Below are positions 12,668 to 23,072 of a stretch of 64,000 nucleotides of DNA, piece after piece. Each line of letters starts with the position of its first letter. Positions within the stretch are counted from its first letter, which is position 1. The DNA is taken from contig FJUW01000041.1 of NCBI GenBank assembly GCA_900074885.1, positions 332,555 to 396,554 on the forward strand. Reading direction: 5' to 3'. The translations under genes and the position numbers were made by a program. The notes below the pieces were generated by a model. The model searched no databases and was not told the DNA's origin. It saw only the letters and a list, made by a program, of their open reading frames with translations. The DNA is from Rhynchosporium graminicola. Taxonomy: Eukaryota > Ascomycota > Leotiomycetes > Helotiales > Ploettnerulaceae.

Positions 12668-13644
12668 TTGATATGGGGGGGGGATTTTCTTTTCGTGTTT
12701 CACAATCTGTACTCACGAATTGGGTCGGACCATTGCTCTAAGAACGCTGTAGTGTGATGATCTTTCTTTACTCAACCATGTCCTTGTCATGTTTTTATCA
12801 CTTCCGGGGCATGGGTTATCTCTTTCACAAATACTTGCCTGGCTTATTGTTTAGATGTACTTTGCAATCGAGTCTCGTCTGTGATGGAGACGGTATCATA
12901 CTATTGCGCATGTACAATTTAATGATTTATGAACCCAACCCGAAACCTTGCAGAAGTCCACTACGGCCGATTTGTGTGCTTATCTCATCGCGAATTAATC
13001 GTTCAGATATTTTGGAAGAATTCCTAGCACATTTACCATTACCTTCGGCTTCAGGACCCCGTGGACAAGGTAGTTTCAGCAATCTCGGAGATCTTGCCTT
13101 CTCCCATGACGAAGGAGTGGAGAATGACCAGTTTTGAATATTGGATACCATCTAATGCTATTCTAAAATCTCTATATATGAGTGAGGCCTTTTGGCTTAT
13201 ATTCTTAATCAACAACCGAAGCCAAAGTTGAAATGATTAAAATTCTTGCAAATGTCATGAATGCTAAGAAATTAAGTTTTCTCGGCAGAGCTGCAACATA
13301 TGATCTGAGTCATGGGAGTCCGTCTGGGGGAATTGAGTCCGACGCGAAGGTCAAAAACTCATCTCGCTTACATGTTTACATTTTGCGTCCTTATCGAGCC
13401 TCGCTTAACTTGTCACTAACAATACGAAGTGTCGCTTCCTACCGAGCTATTGTAATCCGATGCTATTATGATCCAAAGATATTGTGTAACAACTCTAGTC
13501 ACAGATACTTAAACTTCATCCGCTGTGCCGAATCGTGTTTCTCTTTCTCTTTTTTCTTCCAGCCTCTCCATCAATTCCACGCAGCAACTTTTCGCAGCCT
13601 ACCGTTCCAACCTTCCAAACCCAATTCACCATCTTCAGTTCAAA
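12668..13644. other. Intergenic, no supported gene
   Basis: Contains a run of nine G at about 12676. An open plus frame at 12754-13137 begins at GTG and resembles nothing known. The end of the interval is pyrimidine-rich (13530-13560) just upstream of the next ATG, as is common in fungal promoters. Confidence 0.5.
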
Positions 13645-14214
13645 ATGGCACCAAAATCTTCTCCAACAATCAACCGCACCTCCTCTCCACCAACAACAAA
13701 GAAGGCACGCATCGAGAAGATGCCGAAGAAGTCGAAGAAGCAGAAGAAGGCCAAGGCCAAGAAGGGTCCGGCTTGCGAGACTTGCCGAAAGAAGCACACA
13801 AAGGTAAGCATTGCCAATAAAATTCATTCTGATTACAATTGTTAACCTCCCCAACAGTGCGCACATCGACTTGAGCTGGGCTCAGTCACCAAGCCCTCTT
13901 CCTCCACCATCCCCATCACCGCCACCACGCCATCCTCTTCCTCCGCCTCCACCTCAGCCGCCGTCCCTGCTGCCTCCAACCCAGCCAAATCCACCAAGCA
14001 AGAGCCTTCGCCGGCACCAAAGATCGTCGAGAACGGCGATGCGACCGAGGCCGTCCGTCGACGCATCTGGGAGGACAGGCAAAAGTACACCATCGTCTTC
14101 ACGGAGGAGGACTGGTATCGGGAGCCAGTGTGGGCGAGTCGTGTGTTTGGTGGGCAGCCTGGCGCGGAGGAGTACTTGCTGTATACGACTTCGGCGAGGG
14201 TTGAGGAGTCGTGA
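13645..14214 (+). CDS. Small basic protein with CxxC-x3-H-x2-C-x-H motif, uncharacterised
   Basis: Two exons, 13645-13803 and 13858-14214, encode 171 aa. The N-terminus is strongly basic (KKSKKQKKAKAKK), suggesting a nuclear signal. It is followed by C44-x2-C47-R-K-K-H51-T-K-C54-A-H56. This resembles the first half of a fungal Zn2Cys6 cluster, but the second trio of cysteines is absent, so it is not a standard transcription factor. The intron falls directly before C54. The middle is a Ser/Thr/Pro/Ala-rich disordered linker. The C-terminus (RRRIWEDRQKYTIVFTEEDW onward) is folded-looking and aromatic. ATG follows CAAA, a good fungal context. Function unknown; a small nuclear regulator is only a guess. 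Confidence 0.75.
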
Positions 14215-15152
14215 GCAGGTAAGTGATTATAGAGATATTTCGGTGATTTTAGCTCGAGATCTAATACTAATATAATAATTTGATAGAGCAGAGTTAAGGA
14301 GGGGAGAATCATGGGAGAATCGGAAAGGGTCCTAGACTATGATATAAAGATATCTTAGGGGGATTCGAGAGGATGATTGAAAGTTCGCAGCATTTTTGGG
14401 GCGTATTCGTGGGGTTTGTTTCTGCTTCTTCTTCTTCTTTGGCAATCATGCCACTCAAATGAAGAAATCTCGTCTGCAATACTTTTTAAGCCCTAGACTG
14501 TTCTCTAGGCCATAGTCTATGTCGTTCCATGTGAGAAGTGACACCGTTAATCATGCATCTGAATAAGACAACTTCCCGTAACTATGCCGTCAGTGTACCA
14601 TGCAGCCAAGAGTCGTCGTATTTGGGAAACCTCGCTTCCGTCAGCTGACATAATAAGCATCCCTGTTTTCAAGCATGTCTCAGTCCTCGCTACGTCATCC
14701 TCATAATCCATAAAAGAACATGCAGAATACAAATTTGTCTCTATCACAAGCTATTACTGGACCATTTACATGAAGGCGTTTTCCAAGCTTCGCTATTACT
14801 TGATCTGATCTCCTGCAGACTGATCAATATGCTTGTTTAGATTTACCGATGCTCGGAAACTACTGCATTTGACGATTTACATGGATGTGATTGTAAGGAA
14901 CGGGATGCAGTCATAGAGGCGTATTGAAGGAGCTCTACCTCCGTCGATTTGGAACTGGTTGGAAATATATAGATTAAAGTCGTCATATTGAAAAGATCAG
15001 TGTTTTTGCCTGTCGTGTCTTGCTACCCCTCTCACGACCCCTCATCCGTCATACTCGACCTCTGGAATCTCAGACCTCGAAATCACTTCAACACTACAAT
15101 ACAAGTAATTCTACCAGGCTCATTCAACGATAGTCTCATCTCAAAACTCATA
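14215..15152. other. Intergenic, no supported gene
   Basis: No frame with support on either strand. A CTT repeat (CTTCTTCTTCTTCTTT) lies near 14423. The last 150 bases are pyrimidine-rich and are likely the 5' leader of the next gene. Confidence 0.5.
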
Positions 15153-15788
15153 ATGTCGACCGCCAGCCCAACCACACTCGAAGGTACGTCCTCACCATCC
15201 TTACGAACACCCATACCATTACCAATCTCCTCACCTCCCACACCTATCTCACAACCAACCAGCATCCAGGGACAAACTTCACGACCACCCTCTCCCTCCA
15301 TAGATGACATATCAGGCTTCCCACGCATAAATACCGGATGCGAAATCGACTCGAAAGACGATGAAGCATTCAATACTGCGGCGTATCCATATCCGAACTC
15401 GAATGCGACGCCGACGGCGAGTCCTGATTTGAAGACGAATGAGGATCCGTTTGCTGCGCAAGGCAAGGAATTTACCTTTGCGGCCAAGGATAGAGATGGA
15501 GAAGGTGATGGTGAAGGAGAGGATGACATGAATGAGGAGCAAGGACCTAAAGCGCAGAGAGAGAATGCGAAAAGGCAGAGGGCGTTGAGTGATGGGACGG
15601 CATCGAGATCACCGACCCGGAGCAGTCCGCAGAAGCACAAAGGATCGAAAGGAAGCTTGAGTCGAGATGGTGATGCCTCAAAGACGAATGAGAGAGAGAG
15701 TAAACACCATTCTACGCATTCGTCGCATTTCGAGAAAGGATGGGCAAGAATGACTGGTAGGAGGAGCAGTAAGGGAGAGAAAGATTGA
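15153..15788 (+). CDS. Hypothetical low-complexity protein
   Basis: Single-exon frame of 211 aa from ATG 15153. The N-terminal 50 residues are Ser/Thr/Pro/Ile-rich. The centre is acidic (DGEGDGEGEDDMNEE near residue 115-130). The C-terminal half is basic and Ser-rich (SRSPTRSSPQKHKGSKGS, then KGWARMTGRRSSKGEKD). No signal peptide, membrane segment or named domain is visible and nearly all of it should be disordered. The opposite strand is also open over the same span (15083-15805), a consequence of composition. The plus strand is preferred because it has a good ATG context (CATAATG) and a natural charge distribution. Function unknown. Confidence 0.55.
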   Translation: MSTASPTTLEGTSSPSLRTPIPLPISSPPTPISQPTSIQGQTSRPPSPSIDDISGFPRINTGCEIDSKDDEAFNTAAYPYPNSNATPTASPDLKTNEDPFAAQGKEFTFAAKDRDGEGDGEGEDDMNEEQGPKAQRENAKRQRALSDGTASRSPTRSSPQKHKGSKGSLSRDGDASKTNERESKHHSTHSSHFEKGWARMTGRRSSKGEKD

Positions 15789-16214
15789 TGAACAGGATCT
15801 AGCACAAGGGAAAGAAACCGAACCGAAATCTTATTTGGCGAGGCATGTTATGGGCAAGGAAATACGAATACCCGGAGCGCAGCACTTCAAATACATGTAG
15901 CGAGAGGAGTTTCGGACATATGATTAGGAGTTGATTGTTGAATTTGGTTTCGATCGGCCTAATATCTTTTTGGATTCTTGTTTGAAATACCTTGCTTTGC
16001 GTATTCCTCGCCTTAAACGTACATACAAAGAGCGCATCTCCAGCTCTTGAAATTCCTGCTCGCACTCACAAGCGCAATCATCAATCAGCTGCCCACCCAA
16101 CAGGCCAAAAGAAAAGCACTGCCGCAAAAACGCCATACTATGCACAGACTGAAACCAGCCTCAAACCATGTCCAAACTCCAGTATGATCTCGTGATTTCC
16201 TCCCCTACAAAGGC
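15789..16214. other. Convergent intergenic region
   Basis: Lies between the 3' ends of the hypothetical gene and the minus-strand SYF1 gene. No ORF, RNA gene or repeat is apparent. It presumably holds both terminator regions. Confidence 0.5.
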
Positions 16215-18794
16215 CTATTCGTCCTCCATACCATCCACATCAATGGCATCAGGATTGGCGGCAACGATAGTAGGTTCTTTCATATTGCCAATCTGAGGGC
16301 CCGTACTAGCCGCGACAAAGCCAACAGGTGCTATAGCCTCTCGCTCCAAAGCAGCCATAGCATCCGCATGCTCCTCCTCCGTTTCGCCTTCCGGCCGAGC
16401 CTGACTACGAGCCAAAGCTTGTGAAGCGATGAAATTGACATCCGTATTATACTGCGCTTGTACACTTCTCTTAATCCGCAACATCTCCTTGAAAGTATCC
16501 TCGTTTCCATGCTGGACTTCGAAGGATTCCCATTTCGACCAGAAATCGGGACTCGTACGTGGATCGCAGAATTGCGATGCGTGTCCGTAAATTGCTCTTG
16601 CGCGATCGATTTCGCCGAGTCGCTTCTCCATGTCTGCAAATTTGAGACACATATCTCGGGCATCTTTGTCGGGTAGTGCTGCGATTGCGCGTTCGTAGAT
16701 TGGGCGTGTTGAAGGGAGACCGAAGTTTGAGGCGGATTTTGTGATGTAGAAGTTGAACATGTCGGCCCTATCGTCGTCGGAGACAGCTCGAGTTGCGCGT
16801 TCGTAGATCCGCATAGCATGTCTTGCCAGACCTCTCTCTTCTTCCAAGTTCCCATACATCAAGTAGAGTACTTTGGCGAATTTTGGTGGGCAGCCTTCTA
16901 CTGCTTGCTCGAATAAGTCTCGGAGACGCTCAATACCGATCTTTCGGTCCACGGCCTTAGTCAAGTACAGATTCCACAACTCGAAGGCGACGGGGTAGCT
17001 AAATAGATCGAGACCTCGTTCGTAGATCTTAAAAGAGTCTTCGAAGTACTTGTTCTCTTCCATAAGATTGGCGTAATTGACAACAGTCTGTGGTGTGGCG
17101 ATTCGGAGCTCGAATATCCTCTCATATACCTTCTTAGTCTCCTCGAGCGTACTAACACTTTCTACCAGGTCAACATAGAAACTCCACAGCTTCCAACTCT
17201 TGTGTACTCTCTGCTGAGGCGAAAGTGTCTCGTCGAAGTAGTCCACAGTCGACCGCTTTGGTGCTTGGACAGCCTTTGCCATGATCTTTACCGCTTCGTC
17301 AAAATTATCATTTCTCAACTCCATCTCAGCCCATTCAATCCACATATCAGCGAGCTCTGCTACTGACTTAAAGGGAACCTTCACAGATTTCTCCATGATG
17401 ATTCTAGCATTACGAATATCGCCGCCCTTTTCGTAGAATTTGGCATAGTTGGCCCATAATTCATGGAATCGACCCACTGCTTTCTTGGGTTGCACAGCAG
17501 CAATTGCATCTGTGTATGCTTGCACCACTTCAACCTTATTTTCACCCCATAACCCTATCCTAACGTTCCATTCTGAAACATTATTTGGGTTTTGCCGGAG
17601 TAGCACATCGTTGATCAAGAAGGGTCGGCGATCCATCAGCTGCTCGAATCGCATCATGCGGATGTCCAAATCAAAGTCTAGATTCTCATCCAATATTCCC
17701 TTGTCAGACCGGGCTGCAGCATCGTCCATCAACTGGCCAGTAATGGCCTCCTCGAACTCGACATAGGCATCGAAGACAAGTGTGAAATCGCGAACAGTCA
17801 TCACTGTAGTGATACCTTCTTCAAATATATCGCGCGCCCTCTCGAAGCTTCCCCTTTTGATCCAATATGTTGCCAATGCGGACCACAGTTGTCCCCTCTG
17901 ATCTGCGAATCGGTCGATCCCGCTGCGAATAATTTTGTCCACGTCAATTCCTACCTCATCGCCAGTGTCAATAGATTTTGCATGTCCAACGATCAAGTCG
18001 ACCATTTCGATCCACAGTTGATAGTGCCCCTTTGTATTCTTGCTTTGAAATTTCGGATTGTTCAAGATATCCATGTACTTCTTCACAGCCTCCGTGTAGT
18101 GACCCATCTCAACAAGCAGCTCAATGAAATCCTCCACGTCTTCTGGGTGAATCTGCATGTATCTTCGCCATATCTTGACTGCTGTTTGGCCAGAGGCCGA
18201 ATTTGCGAAAGGTCGATACAATGTCCAGATGCGATTATGATGGGTCAGAGGTAAAGCTCGGAGCGCACGATCAAAGGTTCGACGGGTGAGTGTGACAATT
18301 GGCTGGAGTAATAAGAATGATAGGTACATTTCCCATATCCGCGGCATTTTGTTGAGGAGAATAAGAGCTCGTTCGTAAAGGGCGTTAACTTTCGCATATT
18401 CGGATTTGAAAATGGCTGGATTCAGCTTTCCTAGATGCTTCATGCGGAGATTGAGGTACTATCGCAGGTTAGCTGTAGCTCCAATCGAACGATAAACGCA
18501 AGTTCGTACCATCTTCCATAGCTTGTAAGATCTTGGGAGCTGCCGGCAAGCTCGTTCGAGGACGAAAGACTGTTCGAGGATGGTGCCATGTTGAAATTTG
18601 AATTCGATGTATGCCAGCCATGGTTTGGTGCTTCCAGGAGTTCGTAGTATGTCTTGCTCGTAGATTGTATCTTCTTCGGACTGTGAAATTGTCAGCGATT
18701 GTGTATCTCCCGAAATGGTCGCTCAGCTTACTATCAGATACATGTCTGCTTTGGCTCGAGACTGCTTCAATTTGGAGATGCTGGGAGCAGCCAT
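16215..18794 (-). CDS. SYF1: Pre-mRNA splicing factor Syf1 (XAB2/Cwf3), HAT-repeat scaffold
   Basis: Core subunit of the Prp19-associated (NTC) complex, which stabilises the activated spliceosome. Exons on the minus strand are 18794-18732, 18680-18510 and 18458-16215, with two 51-nt introns. The product is 825 aa, similar to fission yeast Cwf3 (790). Almost the whole chain is tandem HAT (half-a-TPR) repeats. Typical pieces are WLAYIEFKFQHGT, FERARDIFEEGI, IWIEWAEMEL-like units (here MWIEWAEMEL), ARIIMEKSVKVPFK and RARAIYGHASQFCDPR. The tail is acidic (DAIDVDGMEDE). The start MAAPSISKLKQSRAKADMYLI matches a short first exon. It is divergent from VMA8 with 366 bp between start codons. Confidence 0.95.
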
Positions 18795-19160
18795 GATTGG
18801 CAGAAGCTCACCAGGCATTCTCTACCTGCTATGAGATCTTGCGACAACCTGCGAATAAAATAGGAGAAAGGAGAGGCGAGTGAAGGAAGATAGCACTGTC
18901 ACGCTTCAAATCACGCGCATCTTGAAAGAAGTTGGGTTGGGAAAGTTCAGCGCTAAGTCTTTGAAGCCTTAATCCGCCGCAAGGCAACAATGCATGAAAG
19001 CGGGTCGTACCTGCTATCGAGCTTCATCTTATCAGTCAGTAACCTTTGGCACCAGTATCAATTCCCAGCCTTCTCTTAGCTGTGTAATTCTTCGAATTGC
19101 ACAATACCTACAACCTTCTTTGTTCCTCTGTTTGTTCCCTAAGGCAGGGAACCCGCCATC
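18795..19160. promoter_or_regulatory. Bidirectional promoter region SYF1 / VMA8
   Basis: The 366-bp gap separates the start codons of two divergent housekeeping genes, so it must carry both promoters and leaders. No TATA box stands out. Shared control is inferred from arrangement only. Confidence 0.5.
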
Positions 19161-20299
19161 ATGTCAGGAGCTACTGTAAGCATTGTTCATGCTCTACGTC
19201 AGTTCCAAGCTAATAGCTATATAGAATCGGGAGGCCGTCTTCCCTACACGTCAGTCTTTGGGATTGATGAAAGCGAAGCTAAAGGGAGCACAAACTGGGC
19301 ATGATCTGCTAAAGAGAAAGAGTGAGGCTTTGACCAAGTAAGTTGCATGTAAATACTTTGCAATCACAACTAACCAAGTATCACAGACGTTTCCGAGGTA
19401 TTTATTCCCTTACAGCTCTTCTCCAGACCTTTTGTCCCTAATTCTCCACAGAAATTACCAGAAGAATCGATGAAGCAAAGCGCAAGATGGGACGGGTCAT
19501 GCAGATTGCAGCATTTTCATTGGCAGAGGTCACTTACGCTGTCGGAGGAGATATTGGTTACCAGGTCCAGGAGTCCGCCAAGTCAGCACGATTCAGAATA
19601 CGAACAAAGCAGGAGAACGTTTCTGGTGTCTTCTTGCCAGCTTTTGAAAGCTTTACGACCGAAGGCAACAATGACTTTGGCTTGACTGGTCTTGGAAAGG
19701 GTGGACAGCAAGTACAGAGGTGCCGGGAGACATATGCTAGAGCTGTGGAGACCCTGGTCGAGCTTGCCAGTTTGCAGGTATGTTGCTGGCATGGATGATT
19801 GGTACTTTGGAACTGACTGAGTAGACTGCATTTGTAATTTTGGATGAGGTCATCAAGGTTGTCAACCGGAGAGGTGAGATCAGACATCTTACATTCCACC
19901 ACGGTCATTGCTAACGTATTTAGTCAACGCCATGTATGTAGACTTCAGAAAAGACTTCATCCAAAACTAATAGAAATTAGCGAGCATGTCATCATTCCTA
20001 GAACCGAAAACACTATCAAGTGTAAGTATTTCAATACTGCCCAAGCTACTCCACTAACAAATTTAGACATCAACTCCGAACTCGATGAGCTAGACAGAGA
20101 AGAGTTCTTCCGATTGAAGAAGGTTCAGGGTAAGAAGCAGAGAGATACTGCAGCTCAAGACGAAGAAATGAGAATCAGGCGCGAGGCCAAAGAGGCAGCA
20201 GCTGCTGGCAAAGACAAAAAGGATAAAGATAGTGATAAGGAGAACGAGGGAGGCGGAGACATATTGGGCGAGTCAGAGGACAACGACGTGATCTTCTGA
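19161..20299 (+). CDS. VMA8: V-type proton ATPase subunit D (Vma8)
   Basis: Central-stalk rotor subunit of the vacuolar H+-ATPase V1 sector, coupling ATP hydrolysis to the membrane ring. Eight exons: 19161-19175, 19225-19337, 19387-19397, 19452-19777, 19825-19873, 19924-19933, 19981-20021, 20067-20299. They sum to 798 nt (265 aa), close to other fungal subunit D proteins. Seven introns of 45-54 nt all have GT-AG ends. The N-terminal helix has REAVFPTRQSLGLMKAKLKGAQTGHDLLKRKSEALTK in spliced form. The conserved C-terminal helix has VNRRVNAIEHVIIPRTENTIK, assembled across three introns. The tail is charged and variable. Exons 3 and 6 are micro-exons of 11 and 10 nt. It converges with the U2B'' gene, 147 bp apart. 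Confidence 0.96.
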
Positions 20300-20446
20300 T
20301 CTGAGAATGATGGTCAACTGTTTTCAAGTTCTTAATCGTGGGTCTTTGTAGCATTAGTGGAAAGAAGGATTCAGGAGGAAGCATTCATTGCTAGGTTTCC
20401 CTGCAAGACTGGGATGACAACTCGCGGCATCATACATTTTCCCGAT

Positions 20447-21346
20447 CTACTGTCTTTGATATGTGACTTTCATGACCTGTCCATCGCCCATTGCAATGCC
20501 AGCGGTATTCTCCTTCGCACTAATAGCACCCGCCTCGCCTTCATACTCCACGAAAGCAATACCCCTGCGACCTGGCACCAATCTGACCTCTCTGAAGCCC
20601 TCAAAGCGACCAAATATAGATGTCAAAGTATCGATATCATATTCCTCCGTCAGGTTCTGCAAGAATAGAATCTTATTCGGTGGTAAGTACTCGTCGGGGA
20701 TAACAGCTGCAGCACCAGCATTCGTAGACTTGAGCCCGGCACCACGTGTAGCCTTGATAGGTCTTGCGCCAGAATCCGGAGCCATTCCCACAGGGGCGGT
20801 AAGCTTCAATCTCTTCTGCTCCTCTGCTTGCTCAATAGCCTTCTTCTTGTCTACCCAAATAGTTAGCCGACATCCAAAGTCCCTCCCCCCAAGCCCCGAA
20901 ACACAAACAAAGAGCCACACACCTTTCTCCGCCAGCCGCCTCCTCTTATGACTCTCCAATTCCTCCTCTCCCGCCGTCCTCTTTACAAAAGCATCACTCC
21001 TCGTCTTCGCAAACGCCAACTGCATACTCTTTCCAAACAGCTCGAAACCCTGCACATCATCAATACATTTCTGCGCGCTCTCCACATTATCAAACACCAC
21101 AAAGGCCTGGCCCTTTGCCTTCAAATTTGTCTTTGCCACGACATCAATGATCTCGCCGTATTCGGAGAATAGCTCGGTGAGGGCTTCGATGAGTTGAGGA
21201 GGCTTGACGTGCTCGTCGAGATTGCGGACGTAGACCCTGGGGGAAGATTAGTGTGTGAAAGGAGGAAACGGTTGGTACGTGTCGGAGTGCAATGACACGT
21301 ACGTTGCGTTTGGTGGTGGACCACCGATTGGATTTAGTGAAGCCAT
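20447..21346 (-). CDS. U1A/U2B''-type snRNP protein with two RRMs
   Basis: Binds U1 or U2 snRNA stem-loops; fungi often have a single U1A/U2B'' homologue (Msl1-like). Minus-strand exons 21346-21303, 21236-20923 and 20850-20447 encode 253 aa. RRM1 begins at about residue 15 with RNP2 VYVRNL and has RNP1 KGQAFVVF. It is followed by FAKTRSDAFVKR, typical of the family. A Lys/Glu linker leads to a second RRM at about 175-253 with RNP2 ILFLQNL and RNP1 RGIAFVEY. The first intron (66 nt) separates a 14-residue leader. The chain ends VMKVTYQRQ. The neighbour SYF1 is also a splicing factor, with VMA8 between them. The exact snRNP (U1 or U2) cannot be decided from sequence alone. Confidence 0.92.
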
Positions 21347-22036
21347 TTCTGTGGTGGATGTAGATTTGTTTCGGGCGAGGGTCTGGAGCCTCAGCCTTCG
21401 GCGATGAGGATCCATTCTGGACCCGCTAGCTCAGCGCTAATATAAGTATGGCCTTAGCGCCTTCGTTTATGACTCCTATCATCGTCATTCAAATTGTTTA
21501 CGTATTTCCGCCCATACTTTATCATGTATATGATCTGTAGAGGTTCCTGGCTTTCTGTACGCTATTCTCACGTTGCCTATAGGTACGTTTTATCTGAAAG
21601 ATCTGATTTGACGGATTTAATGTGTTCCTCACGCGATGGTACCGGCTTCAGTGCAGATGTCAAGCTCAACTTTGCCGGAGGAATATGAATAGAACAAATT
21701 TATTAATAACTCCCTACATAGAACCATGATCATGTGTGACTCCTACACATTTAATTTTATTTTACCGTGTTTCGATTCGTCCTTTTGGTTTCTAGTCAAG
21801 CTGGAAGGAGCAAAGTATCGACCTTAGCACCTGCCTCCTCGGAGACGAATTTAGCTTGCTCTAGCCCCAAATTTTTCGAATTATTCATGGCTGCCACTTA
21901 TAAATTCCTCCCACAAGTCACCAAAAAAGAATTGCACATTTTTCAAATTCTCCAGTCGAACTTCAAATTCATCAATATATTTTGCTTGCCTCTCCAAAAT
22001 TTCTCTCTCCTTCCTTTTCCAAATCTCGATATAAAG
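21347..22036. promoter_or_regulatory. Divergent intergenic region
   Basis: Lies between the start of the U2B'' gene and the start of the protease-family pseudogene. It is moderately AT-rich from 21680, with no supported ORF or RNA gene. It should contain the U2B'' promoter. Confidence 0.4.
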
Positions 22037-23072
22037 ATGGGTATCATCACGCGCAAATTCGAGCCCAGTATCTCGACCTCCGAGGATTATGACAAGGGTA
22101 CGTTAATCTCCTACCATAGACAACCATCTGAGGAACAGTGTTACTGGGCTGTACTCGCTTGAATCTTGATTCAACTTTCCCTCAGTAAAGTCCCAAAGTA
22201 GACTCATTACATTACTATACCGCTTTCTAAAGCTGGACTTCACCTGTTTGAGGGATCGCTCGGGCTGAAAACCAAGAAGTTTTCTGGGAAGTTGCATGTC
22301 ACGAAGTCATCCATGGCGTGGACAATATATGTTTTGGTTGTATGTCGCCTGATGTTAGCTGACTTTTGGGAACAGTAACAGGAGTCTGCTCTATCGAATT
22401 CTTCTGTGCGTCGAAAGATCCGTTCCGTGTAGCTGCCGATGTGACGCGCCCTTAGCCATACAACATATCAAAACCCTCTCAAGCGTCACGAGACGTTGAG
22501 GATTTCTTCCAAGATGAAATCGAACAAATTCTCGGAAAATACGAGATCAGCCAATATGCAATAGATCTCAAGCGTCATTCGCCGAAGCATACTTCCGTTG
22601 GAGCCCAAGACACATTGGTCATTTACACCCATAACGAGTTTATAACCCATTGGAAAGAAGCGACTACCGAGATCCAAGGAGCCGTACACCGTTGCGTAGA
22701 AGTTCAAGGTGTCGAAGCTCAGATCCAAGTCGAAATCCGCCATAAAGACAAAGTGTATAGGGATTGGTCATTCGCTCTCAGACCTGATAGGCCTGAGCTC
22801 GCCGCACTCGAGATAGCCCAAGACTGCGTACACGCAGAGCTCAAGAGCCTTAAGATATATCAGAATGGAGTTCTATCGGCTCTAGTATGCGAGGCAGAGA
22901 TCGGGAAGACCCTGAAAACAAACCAACTCTCCTATTTTGCTTCATACCGGGCACGAGAAAAGATTGGGAAAGCATCGAGAAGCGTGTGGTCAAAGAATTA
23001 GAGCCCATTATTGCTGCTCATGGTGATGTCGACCTGTATTTAGAATTTAACATTGGGGTGTTGATGGGATAA
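22037..23072 (+). pseudogene. Truncated paralogue of the downstream trypsin-like protease gene
   Basis: Starts with ATG at 22037 in MGIITRKFEPSIS, matching MGVIKRKFESTSA of the intact gene at 25014. An intron follows at the same place and phase, but it is 279 nt (22099-22377) rather than 53. Exon 2 aligns through TGVCSIEFF, the block around RHSPKHTS, TEIQGAVHR, VYRDWSFAL and VHAEL. TAG at 22453-22455 sits where the paralogue has Trp (TGG), a G-to-A change. Near 22885 the reading frame shifts into MRGRDREDPENKPT, and the frame ends at 23072 at the point equal to residue 270 of the paralogue. The whole protease domain is missing. Intron length, stop, frameshift and truncation all argue for loss of function. 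Confidence 0.85.

Noticed and set aside
12754..13137. 127-codon plus-strand frame
   Set aside because: Starts at GTG, no homology recognised, no splice signals linking it to neighbours.
15083..15805. Long minus-strand frame opposite the gene at 15153
   Set aside because: It starts from a non-ATG codon and its composition is the mirror of a Ser/Glu/Lys-rich coding strand; a shadow of the plus-strand frame.
20357..20951. Plus-strand frames over the U2B'' gene
   Set aside because: Antisense shadows of a well-supported minus-strand RRM gene.
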